Counted from the first letter of the stretch, positions 1 to 6,735 are shown. The stretch: 6,990 nt of DNA from Acidobacteriota bacterium (GCA_028876695.1 JAGWRH010000066.1:1-6990); one strand, 5' to 3'. Notes: a model not told the origin generated them from the sequence alone. A program made the numbers and translations.

Positions 1-1499
1 AGCGCCGTACCAAGGAATTTCAGAAGCGCGCCTTCTACTACTACGCCAATTGGGAGCGGCTCTTCGCGCAATGGAAAGAGAAGATGCTGGCGCTGATTCG
101 GGAGGCGGAAGCGTTGCCCGTTCCAGAGCTGCCGGAGTTCGAGCCTTTGGAACACGTTCATGCAGGCCGCGGCATCGCCTCGAACCACTACCTTCTCGAG
201 ACTTATCAGAAGACGCTCGAAGGGTACTTCCGAATGTGGCACCACCATTTCGAATTTCTCTTGCTCGGCTACGGCGCGTACTTGACGTTCTTTGATTTTT
301 GCAAAAAGGCGTTTCCTGAAATTAGCGATCAAACGGTCGCGCGCATGGTCGCCGGAATCGAGGCGGAGATCTTTCGTCCGGACGATGAGTTGCGCCGCCT
401 GGCGAAATGCGCGATCGAACTTGGAGTGGACGATCAGTTCCGCTCGGGCAGATCCCCGAACGAAGTCATTCAATCGCTCGAGCAGTTGGGCGATCGCGGC
501 GTGGCCTGGCTCAAGGAATTGGCTGCTTCGCGCAATCCCTGGTTCAATATCAACGTCGGCGACGGCTTTTATCATTATCACCGTTCCTGGAATGATGATC
601 TTTCCATGCCCTTCTCGGCTTTGCCGGGCTACATCGCCAACGCCAAACGAGGTGAACGCCTCGAACGGCAAACCGACAGGCTGATGGAAGAACGAAAACA
701 GCTGATCGCCGACTATCGCGAGCTCCTCGAATCGGACGACGAGCGCGCCGCCTACGACCAGATGATCACCCTCGCGCACCGCGTTTTCCCTTACGTCGAG
801 GGACATAAGTTCTATTGCGAGCATTGGTACACGAATCTTTTCTTCAACAAGATTCGGGAGTTTGGCAGGCTTCTGGCCGAGAGCGGCTTTTTTGCGAATG
901 CGGAAGATGTCTTCCACCTGAGCCATTACGAGCTTGAAGCGGCGATTGTCGACCTCATGACGGCGTGGTCGAACGGCTCGATGCCGCGCGGCCCGGAGAT
1001 TTGGCCGGCGATTGTGGCGGAGCGCAAAGCCGCTATCGTCGAATGGTCGAAGCACGATTCCCCGCCGGCACTTGGTCCCGTTCCCGATATCATCGACGAT
1101 CCCGCGATCGTGATGCTCTGGGGCATCACCCGCGAAAACCTGGATACCTGGCTCTCGGCGGGCGAGCAGCCGGATTCCAACGAAATTCGAGGATTCGCCG
1201 CGTCAAACGGTGTCGTGGAGGGAGTCGCTCGTGTCGTGAAGTCGGTCGACGAAATCGATCGCCTGCGTCACGGCGACATTCTGGTTTGCCAGGTCACGAA
1301 TCCGAGTTGGGCCCCGGTATTCCAGAAAATTGCCGCGGCGGTATCCGACATTGGCGGCTCGATGAGCCACGCCGCGATCGTTGCCCGCGAGTACGGCTTG
1401 CCCGCTGTCGTCGGTACCGGTACGGCCACGCAGAAAATTAAAGATGGCCAGCGCATTCGCGTCGACGGAGGACGCGGCGTGGTCACGGTTCTCGGTTAG
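1..1499 (+). CDS. PEP-utilising mobile-domain protein, phenylphosphate synthase alpha (PpsA)-like; 5' truncated
   Basis: The frame is open to the left edge (first full codon at base 3), so the gene starts outside the window; the ATG at 84 is internal, because the upstream residues continue the same protein. At least 498 residues are present. The last ~104 (from about base 1185) form the swivelling phosphohistidine domain of PEP-utilising enzymes, with the signature GGSMSHAAIVAREYGLPAVVG; the catalytic histidine is at 1368-1370. A helical middle region carries an EDVFHLSHYEL motif (about 903-935) typical of rifampin phosphotransferase and PEP synthase relatives. The protein stops right after the swivelling domain, so the PEP/pyruvate-binding barrel of true PEP synthase is absent. 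By family knowledge, such subunits take phosphate on histidine from an ATP-grasp partner (here the next gene) and pass it to an acceptor; the N-terminal ~390 residues probably bind that acceptor. Cytoplasmic; no signal or membrane segment seen. The substrate is unknown; phenol-like or enolisable ketone compounds are inferred. Confidence 0.88.
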   Translation, partial: RRTKEFQKRAFYYYANWERLFAQWKEKMLALIREAEALPVPELPEFEPLEHVHAGRGIASNHYLLETYQKTLEGYFRMWHHHFEFLLLGYGAYLTFFDFCKKAFPEISDQTVARMVAGIEAEIFRPDDELRRLAKCAIELGVDDQFRSGRSPNEVIQSLEQLGDRGVAWLKELAASRNPWFNINVGDGFYHYHRSWNDDLSMPFSALPGYIANAKRGERLERQTDRLMEERKQLIADYRELLESDDERAAYDQMITLAHRVFPYVEGHKFYCEHWYTNLFFNKIREFGRLLAESGFFANAEDVFHLSHYELEAAIVDLMTAWSNGSMPRGPEIWPAIVAERKAAIVEWSKHDSPPALGPVPDIIDDPAIVMLWGITRENLDTWLSAGEQPDSNEIRGFAASNGVVEGVARVVKSVDEIDRLRHGDILVCQVTNPSWAPVFQKIAAAVSDIGGSMSHAAIVAREYGLPAVVGTGTATQKIKDGQRIRVDGGRGVVTVLG

Positions 1500-1504
1500 G
1501 TGAG
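1498..1504 (+). promoter_or_regulatory. Ribosome binding site deciding a GTG start
   Basis: AGGTGAG overlaps the stop of the upstream gene and lies 5 bases before GTG 1510. An in-frame TGA at 1501-1503 rules out any earlier start, so the GTG is the best-supported start of the ATP-grasp subunit. Confidence 0.7.
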
Positions 1505-1509
1505 CTTCG

Positions 1510-2559
1510 GTGCCTTCGTCAGAACTGATTGCCTGGTTTGCCGATGTCGGCTTGGCCGACCGGCTGACCGTCGGAGGCAAAGGCGGATCATTGGGGGAGT
1601 TGACGCGGGCGGGCATTCCGGTCCCGCCTGGCTTCGTTGTGCGCACAGCGGCATTCGAGCAATTCCTCGCCGCGATCGACAAGGACCAATCACTCCGGGC
1701 GCGGGTCGAGGCGCTTCACAGTGACGAACTCGAGAAAATTACCGCTCTTTCGCGTCGTCTGCGCGAACAAGTCGAAGGTGCGCCACTTCCCGAAAATGTG
1801 AGTGCAGCGATCGTCGCGGCCCTCGTTGAGCTTTGCGGCAAGGACAATAACCCTCCGCTGGCGGTGCGATCATCGGCCACGACGGAGGACGCCGCCGACG
1901 CCAGCTTTGCCGGCTTGCAGGATACATATCTGTGGGTGATCGGCGCGCAATCTGTGGTGGATCGAATTCGCTCGTGCTGGGCGAGTCTCTACTCGGTGCC
2001 GTCGATCGCCTACCGCCGCAAGCACGCCATGCCCGAAAGCGGCGTAGCGATGGCTGTGGTCGTCCAGGGCATGGTGAATGCGCGGAAGGCTGGTGTGATG
2101 TTCACGCGCAGCCCGCAGACCGGCGATCGCTCGGTGGTGACGATTGAAGGCGCTTGGGGTCTCGGGTCGGCGGTCGTAAGCGGCGAAGTGACGCCAGACC
2201 GCTGGGTCATCGCCAAGATTACAGGGGAAATTTCTGTGCGCGACATTTCCGATAAGCACGTGCGGCATCTGCCCGCGCCGGGCGGAGGTGTGCAAGAGAT
2301 GGAAACTCCCGGCGATCTCCGGAGGGTGCCTTGTCTAACGGACCCTGAGATTTTCGAGCTGCGCGATATCGCCCGATCGGTTGAGCGCCACTACGGAAGG
2401 CCCCAGGACATCGAATGGGCCATCGACCAATCCGGTAACACCCTTCTGCTGCAAAGCCGGCCGGAAACTGTCTGGTCGGCCAAAGACCGCGCGCCTGTTG
2501 CCAAAGCCGTTGATAACCCGCTGCAGCATGTGATGAAAATCTTTGGGGGCCGTCGATGA
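1510..2559 (+). CDS. PEP synthase-type ATP-grasp subunit, phenylphosphate synthase beta (PpsB)-like
   Basis: This 349-residue protein matches only the N-terminal nucleotide-binding part of PEP synthase / pyruvate phosphate dikinase. Visible motifs are GGKGGSLGELTRAGIPVPPG (residues 22-41, Lys24), AVRSSATTEDA (118-128, Arg120), the GVMFTRSP and GAWGLGSAVVSGEVTPD segments near the middle, DIEWA (300-304, Glu302) and LLQSRPETVW (313-322, Arg317) at the C-terminal end of the fold. The mobile histidine domain is missing from this chain and supplied by the gene 10 bp upstream, the same split as in phenylphosphate synthase PpsB/PpsA. The expected role is ATP-dependent pyrophosphorylation of the partner histidine, giving AMP and Pi. 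The length is close to that of PpsB and the expected ATP-binding and catalytic motifs are present, so it looks active. It could instead belong to another split PEP-synthase-like kinase; PEP synthesis itself is unlikely without a PEP-binding barrel in either subunit. Confidence 0.92.
   Translation: MPSSELIAWFADVGLADRLTVGGKGGSLGELTRAGIPVPPGFVVRTAAFEQFLAAIDKDQSLRARVEALHSDELEKITALSRRLREQVEGAPLPENVSAAIVAALVELCGKDNNPPLAVRSSATTEDAADASFAGLQDTYLWVIGAQSVVDRIRSCWASLYSVPSIAYRRKHAMPESGVAMAVVVQGMVNARKAGVMFTRSPQTGDRSVVTIEGAWGLGSAVVSGEVTPDRWVIAKITGEISVRDISDKHVRHLPAPGGGVQEMETPGDLRRVPCLTDPEIFELRDIARSVERHYGRPQDIEWAIDQSGNTLLLQSRPETVWSAKDRAPVAKAVDNPLQHVMKIFGGRR
2545..2549 (+). promoter_or_regulatory. Ribosome binding site of the biotin carrier gene
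   Basis: A GGGGG run lies inside the end of the upstream gene, 6 bases before ATG 2556. With the ATGA overlap it supports coupled translation and the chosen start. Confidence 0.55.
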
Positions 2560-3023
2560 GTCTAACGGCGAAAGACGTAGCGGAGATCCTGCGTCTCCTC
2601 GAATCCTCCAGCTTCGATACGCTGTCGCTGGAGATGAACGGCGTGAAGCTCAATCTGCGGCGTGGCTCTGCGGTTGCCGTACGAGAATCGGCGCCGCCTG
2701 CGCAAGCTCCGCAATCCGCGGCTGAAGCGCCGCAGCCGGTGCCTCCCAGTCGAAAATCCACGCCGCCTTCGGAGGCCGGGCTCAAGGATATTGCATCTCC
2801 GCTCCTGGGGATCTTTTACCGCGCGCCCAAACCGGGCGAGCCGCCGTTTGTGGAGGTCGGCGCGACGGTCGAACAGGACACGGTAATCGGCATCATCGAG
2901 GTGATGAAGCTGATGAATTCGGTGCGCGCCGGAGTGGCTGGACAGATCGCCGAAATCCTGGCGCAAAATGGCGCGCTCGTCGAGTACGGCGAGACGATCA
3001 TGCGCGTCCGCCCGAGTGCCTGA
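2556..3023 (+). CDS. Biotin carboxyl carrier protein, AccB-type
   Basis: This 155-residue protein carries carboxybiotin between the biotin carboxylase and the carboxyltransferase. The C-terminal biotinyl domain has the biotin-acceptor motif EVMKLMN with Lys118, 37 residues from the end, a position typical of AccB. An AccB-style thumb is visible as APKPGEPP (residues 90-97) within FYR...FVEVG. Residues ~38-78 are an Ala/Pro/Ser-rich flexible linker. Residues ~8-36 form the AccB-like N-terminal region, which in AccB helps dock to biotin carboxylase. The ATG overlaps the upstream stop as ATGA, and the next gene starts one base after this stop, so it is firmly in the operon. AccB proteins normally serve acetyl-CoA carboxylase with AccA/AccD; here the neighbouring transferase is of the pyruvate carboxylase type, so a role in fatty-acid synthesis is doubtful. 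The N-terminal region resembles the C-terminus of the transferase at 4394-5881. Confidence 0.96.
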   Translation: MSLTAKDVAEILRLLESSSFDTLSLEMNGVKLNLRRGSAVAVRESAPPAQAPQSAAEAPQPVPPSRKSTPPSEAGLKDIASPLLGIFYRAPKPGEPPFVEVGATVEQDTVIGIIEVMKLMNSVRAGVAGQIAEILAQNGALVEYGETIMRVRPSA

Positions 3024-3024
3024 C

Positions 3025-4401
3025 ATGGCGATCCGCCGTATTCTGATAGCCAATCGCGGCGAAATCGCTCTTCGCGTCATCCGCACCTGCAAGGCGCTGG
3101 GAATCGAAACCGTGTTGGCGGCTTCCGAGGCGGATCTCGATTCCCTGCCGGCTCGCATGGCCAGCCGAACGGTTTGTATCGGTCCCGGCCATCCGTCGAT
3201 GAGCTACTTGAAAGTCGAAACGATCGTGCAAGCGGCGTTGGGCGTGAAGGCCGGCGCGATCCATCCCGGCTACGGTTTTCTTTCCGAGCGGCCTGCGCTT
3301 GCGCGCGTGTGCGAACAGGAAGGCGTGATCTTCATCGGACCCACTGCCGCGCAGATTGAGGCAGTCGGCGACAAATTGCGCGCTCGCGCCGAGGCGGAAG
3401 CCGCGGGCGTGCCGACTGCTCCGGGCGGCGCGGTCGATACGATCAACGAAGCGATGGTTTTGGGCCGGGAAATTGGTCCGCCGCTTTTGATCAAAGCTGT
3501 TGGCGGCGGCGGTGGCCGCGGCATGAAACGCGTCGATCGGCTGGAAGATCTGCCCGCGGCGATGGAGCTCGCGGCCGCCGAAGCCGGAGCTGCCTTTGGT
3601 GATACGCGCGTCTATTTGGAGCGCTTCGTCACTCACGGCCGGCACGTGGAAGTCCAGATCCTCGGCGATGGCAGAGGGCGCGTAGTCCACCTCGGAGAGC
3701 GCGATTGCTCCGTCCAGCGGCGCTATCAAAAGCTGATCGAAGAGACGCCCGCGCCAGGTCTTTCATCTGAGTTTCGCCGGCGGATTCACCATGCCGCTGT
3801 GCATCTTGCCGAGCGACTGTCTTACCGAAGCGCCGGCACCGTCGAATTTCTGGTGGACATGGACCGAAGCGCGTTCTACTTCCTCGAAGTGAATGCGCGG
3901 ATTCAAGTCGAGCACCCTGTCACCGAATCCGTCACCGGCGTGGACATCGTCGCCGAACAGATCGCCATTGCGCAGGGTGATGGGCTGCCCTTGCAGCAAA
4001 AAGATATCCAGCCCGAGGGTCACGCCATCGAATGCAGGATCAACGCGGAAGATCCCGCGCGCGATTTTCATCCGACTCCCGGCACGGTTCGCGGCGCAGA
4101 GTGGCCTTCGGGCGAAGGCGTGCGCGTCGACACGCACATCATTTCCGGCGCGCGCATTCCTCCGTTTTACGACTCGTTGATGGCCAAGATCATCGTCCAT
4201 GGCTCGGATCGTGCGGTCGCGCTCGAACGCATGCGCGGCGCACTCGCCGCAACGCGCATTGAAGGTGTGTCCTCGAATCTTGCATTTCATCGAACTGTGC
4301 TGGCCGATCCGGAATTCCAGGGAGGCGGCGTGGACACGTCCTATCTTCCGCGCTTTCTCGAAAAACGCCGCATTTTGCAGGAGGCTCGCGCCCATGGCTA
4401 A
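3025..4401 (+). CDS. Biotin carboxylase, AccC-type
   Basis: This 458-residue enzyme carboxylates biotin on the carrier protein using ATP and bicarbonate. The order is an N-terminal pre-ATP-grasp domain (IRRILIANRGEIALR at residues 3-17), a central ATP-grasp domain with a glycine-rich loop after Lys157 (GGGGGRGMK), and a C-terminal domain. Residues matching the E. coli AccC active site are present: Lys117, Lys157, His207, Lys236, Glu274, Glu288, Asn290, Arg292, Glu296 and Arg338. One departure is Tyr234 in QRRYQK, where E. coli has ATP-contacting His236 and propionyl-CoA carboxylases have Asn. The start at 3025 aligns with family N-termini; the frame is open upstream (ATG 2968), but that would add 19 residues encoded inside the carrier gene. 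I see no strong ribosome binding site; the stop-C-ATG spacing suggests reinitiation after the carrier gene. The length is slightly above that of AccC, and no carrier or transferase domain is fused. Cytoplasmic. Confidence 0.96.
   Translation: MAIRRILIANRGEIALRVIRTCKALGIETVLAASEADLDSLPARMASRTVCIGPGHPSMSYLKVETIVQAALGVKAGAIHPGYGFLSERPALARVCEQEGVIFIGPTAAQIEAVGDKLRARAEAEAAGVPTAPGGAVDTINEAMVLGREIGPPLLIKAVGGGGGRGMKRVDRLEDLPAAMELAAAEAGAAFGDTRVYLERFVTHGRHVEVQILGDGRGRVVHLGERDCSVQRRYQKLIEETPAPGLSSEFRRRIHHAAVHLAERLSYRSAGTVEFLVDMDRSAFYFLEVNARIQVEHPVTESVTGVDIVAEQIAIAQGDGLPLQQKDIQPEGHAIECRINAEDPARDFHPTPGTVRGAEWPSGEGVRVDTHIISGARIPPFYDSLMAKIIVHGSDRAVALERMRGALAATRIEGVSSNLAFHRTVLADPEFQGGGVDTSYLPRFLEKRRILQEARAHG
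4379..4384 (+). promoter_or_regulatory. Ribosome binding site deciding the carboxyltransferase start
   Basis: A perfect AGGAGG lies 9 bases before ATG 4394, inside the 3' end of the biotin carboxylase gene. It selects 4394 over the in-frame ATG at 4199, which would add 65 unrelated residues overlapping the previous gene. Confidence 0.85.
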
Positions 4402-5881
4402 CGTACAGGTCGTCGAGACCTCGCTGCGCGACGGCAATCAATGCCTCTGGTCGGCGCTCGGTGTCGACACCGCGAAAACTCTTACCATCGCTCCCGTGAT
4501 GGATCGCGTGGGCTTCAAAGCCATCGACTTCACCACCTCCACGCATATGGGCGTCGCCGTCCGCTACAAGAAAGAAGATCCGTGGGAACGCATTCGGCTG
4601 ATGGCCAAGGCTATGCCGAATACGCCTTTGCAATTTCTATCCACCGGTTTTCGCTTCATCTCGTGGGAGACGGCCAGTCCGGAATTCATGGGTCTGGCGT
4701 TCAAGACCCTTATCGACAATGGCCTTCGCCGCTTTGCGCTGGCCGATCCGATGAACGACGCGGATTCCAACGTCGCCTGCGCCCGCATGATCAAGGCTGC
4801 CGGCGGCGAATTCGTTATCGGAGCGCTCGTCTTTACGCTCAGTCCCATTCACGATGACGCGCATTACGTGGCGCGCGCCCGGACGCTCGCCGCCAGTCCC
4901 GATGTGGACGCGATCTATATAAAAGATCCTGGCGGGCTGCTTACCCCGCTCCGCGCGCGCACTCTGATTCCTGCGGTAATGGAAGCCATCGGCAAGAAGC
5001 CGCTCGAACTTCATTCGCACTGCACGATCGGCGTGGGCGAAATGACTTACATGGAAGCGCCGCAGTGGGGCGTCAGCGCCGTTCAATGCGCGTCGGGGGC
5101 GGCCGCCGACGGGAATTCGAATCCTCCATCGGAACGTGTCGTCGCCAATTTGCGAGCGCTCGGGCATCGGATCGACATCGACGATCAAGCTCTCGCGGAG
5201 GTTGGCCGCTATTTTACGCGACTGGCGGAAGCGGAAGATCTGCCCGCCGGGACCCCGCAAGCCTTCGATGCCGCCTATCTGCACCACCAACTGCCCGGTG
5301 GAACGATTGGGACCATGCGCCGCCACCTGGCCGAATCCCGAGTTTCTCATCTGGAAGGTGCCGTGATCGACGAGCTTGGCCGCGTGCGGCAGGAGCTTGG
5401 CTGGCCGATCGTTATGACGCCCTTCGCACAGATGCTCATTACGCAGGCCGTGCTGAACGTGACATCCAAAGAACGCTACAGCGTAATTCCTGACGAAATT
5501 ATTCGCTACGCGCTGGAAAAATTCGGCCGCCCCAATGTTCCCATCGCTGCCGAGGTCATGAACCGCATCGAATCGCTTCCGCGCACGCGCGAGCTCCGCC
5601 AGGAACAGGGCATGCCGCCTCTGCCGGAGTTGCGTCAGCGCATCGGCTCGCAATTGAGCGACGAAGAATTCTTGCTCCGCGCCACCATGCCCGCCGGCCA
5701 GGTGGACGCAATGAAGCACGCCGGTCCTGCCCCGCGGACCTATGATCCCGAGATGACGCCGGTGATGAATCTCATCCGCCAGTTGGTTACGCGCCGCGAC
5801 ATCACGTATATCTCGGTCGAGAAATCGGGATTTAAGCTCGAGCTGCGCGGCGAAGCCGCACCGGCAGGAGCGAAAGCATGA
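4394..5881 (+). CDS. Biotin-dependent carboxyltransferase, pyruvate carboxylase / oxaloacetate decarboxylase alpha fold, altered substrate site
   Basis: This 495-residue enzyme should move the carboxyl group from carboxybiotin to an acceptor. Family hallmarks in order: ETSLRDGNQ (residues 8-16, RDxxQ with Arg12, Asp13, Gln16), KEDPWERI, YIKDPGGLLTP (lysine 177, expected carbamylated metal ligand), HSHC (metal-ligand His207 and His209), then HHQLPGG and the QAVLNV and GRPNVPI segments. Pyruvate-specific residues differ: the LLRGAN segment, whose arginine holds the pyruvate carboxylate, reads LSTGFR here (Thr84), and the TSQP loop reads NSNP (241-244). The metal site is therefore kept but the acceptor pocket changed. 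No biotinyl domain is fused, unlike PycB; the carrier is the separate gene at 2556-3023. Residues ~459-486 match the carrier's N-terminal module. The gene overlaps biotin carboxylase by 8 bp and the HAD gene by 4 bp. True pyruvate carboxylase or sodium-pump oxaloacetate decarboxylase is unlikely; no membrane beta subunit is present. The acceptor is unknown. Confidence 0.92.
   Translation: MANVQVVETSLRDGNQCLWSALGVDTAKTLTIAPVMDRVGFKAIDFTTSTHMGVAVRYKKEDPWERIRLMAKAMPNTPLQFLSTGFRFISWETASPEFMGLAFKTLIDNGLRRFALADPMNDADSNVACARMIKAAGGEFVIGALVFTLSPIHDDAHYVARARTLAASPDVDAIYIKDPGGLLTPLRARTLIPAVMEAIGKKPLELHSHCTIGVGEMTYMEAPQWGVSAVQCASGAAADGNSNPPSERVVANLRALGHRIDIDDQALAEVGRYFTRLAEAEDLPAGTPQAFDAAYLHHQLPGGTIGTMRRHLAESRVSHLEGAVIDELGRVRQELGWPIVMTPFAQMLITQAVLNVTSKERYSVIPDEIIRYALEKFGRPNVPIAAEVMNRIESLPRTRELRQEQGMPPLPELRQRIGSQLSDEEFLLRATMPAGQVDAMKHAGPAPRTYDPEMTPVMNLIRQLVTRRDITYISVEKSGFKLELRGEAAPAGAKA
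5864..5870 (+). promoter_or_regulatory. Ribosome binding site of the HAD phosphatase gene
   Basis: GCAGGAG lies 7 bases before ATG 5878, inside the end of the carboxyltransferase gene. It supports the ATGA-overlap start and coupled translation. Confidence 0.7.
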
Positions 5882-6735
5882 AGTCCTCTCGAAACGGCTG
5901 GAATGAGCGTCTGAACCCCATCGAAGGTTTCATGTTCGACCTGGACGGCACGCTCCTTCTGAGTGACCGATCGCTCGGCGGCTATCGTCTGCTGCCGGGT
6001 GCCGTCGAGACGCTCCGCGAGTTGAAATCCCGCGGCATACCCTACGTTGTGCTCACCAATGGCACGGCCTATCGCGTGGCTGAGCAGGCTCCGAAGCTGC
6101 GCGCGCTGGGGCTGCCCATTCCCGACGAAGCGCTGCTTACACCCAACACCGTGGCGGCTGATCTGATGCTGCGGCGCAGCGTGAAACGCGTGCTCGTGCT
6201 GGGCACCGAGGGCGTCGGTCGCGCAATAGCCGAGTCCGGCATCGAAACCGTTTTTACCGGGCAGCAAGGCGCCGAAACGGTCGACGCCGTCTATATCGCG
6301 TGGCATCCCGAGTGCGGCATGAAGGATATCGAATCGGCGTGCAAAGCGATCTGGAACGGGGCGAAGCTTTATGTTGCTTCGGACGTGCCGTTCTTCGCCA
6401 CCGCCGCCGGCAAGACCATGGGTTATTCGCACGCCATCACGGCGGCCGTTCGAAAAATCACGCGGGCGCCCATGACTCTCACTGGCAAGCCGTCGTTGCA
6501 CGCGCTGAAGCTGGTTGCCAGGCGTCTCGGCGTTCCCATGCGCCGGGTCGGCGTCGTCGGCGACGATCCGCTGGTGGAAATGATTATGGCGCGCCGCGGC
6601 AAAGCCCCCGGGTTCGGAGTCACTACCGGGATTTCCACCGAACAGGATTGGGCCGCTCAGCCGCGCGCCCGCCGTCCTCATCGCATCATGCATCACGTCA
6701 GCGATATTTTGCGGATCGCTGATTCGGTCAAATAA
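5878..6735 (+). CDS. HAD-superfamily hydrolase, NagD / 4-nitrophenylphosphatase-like
   Basis: This 285-residue predicted phosphatase has the HAD motifs in order: FDLDGTL with nucleophile Asp21 and acid/base Asp23, TNGT with Thr60/Asn61, Lys204 in TGKPS, and GDDPLVEM at 228-235. The cap sits between motifs II and III (class IIA, NagD/AraL type), and GKPS followed by a C-terminal GD motif is typical of that group. In the usual GDxxxxD form of motif IV the last acid is Asp; here it is Glu234, which could still bind magnesium. The length is normal for the family. It starts inside the stop of the carboxyltransferase gene and is the last gene of the run. Its placement suggests dephosphorylation of a phosphorylated pathway intermediate or a dead-end product made by the upstream kinase subunits; that is inference, and family members act on many small phosphate esters. 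Cytoplasmic, with no signal peptide. Confidence 0.9.
   Translation: MKSSRNGWNERLNPIEGFMFDLDGTLLLSDRSLGGYRLLPGAVETLRELKSRGIPYVVLTNGTAYRVAEQAPKLRALGLPIPDEALLTPNTVAADLMLRRSVKRVLVLGTEGVGRAIAESGIETVFTGQQGAETVDAVYIAWHPECGMKDIESACKAIWNGAKLYVASDVPFFATAAGKTMGYSHAITAAVRKITRAPMTLTGKPSLHALKLVARRLGVPMRRVGVVGDDPLVEMIMARRGKAPGFGVTTGISTEQDWAAQPRARRPHRIMHHVSDILRIADSVK

Noticed and set aside
1..2559. Genuine PEP synthase split by a frameshift
   Set aside because: Both genes have complete domains, the order is reversed relative to PEP synthase (histidine domain first), the second has its own start and ribosome binding site, and no PEP/pyruvate barrel exists.
2219..2785. Minus-strand open frame across the ATP-grasp / carrier junction, and similar ones elsewhere
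   Set aside because: Shadow of two real plus-strand genes, with no motif and no ribosome binding site supporting it.
4199..4393. Longer start for the carboxyltransferase
   Set aside because: The extra 65 residues overlap biotin carboxylase and look like out-of-frame translation; ATG 4394 has AGGAGG at proper spacing and aligns with family N-termini.
4637..5719. 360-codon minus-strand open frame
   Set aside because: It is antisense to the well-conserved carboxyltransferase; the composition (His/Arg/Gly rich) is what GC-biased third positions produce on the opposite strand.
2556..5881. Ordinary acetyl-CoA carboxylase, pyruvate carboxylase or oxaloacetate decarboxylase
   Set aside because: There is no AccA/AccD, the transferase lacks the pyruvate arginine and TSQP threonine, and there is no membrane beta subunit or gamma subunit in the window.
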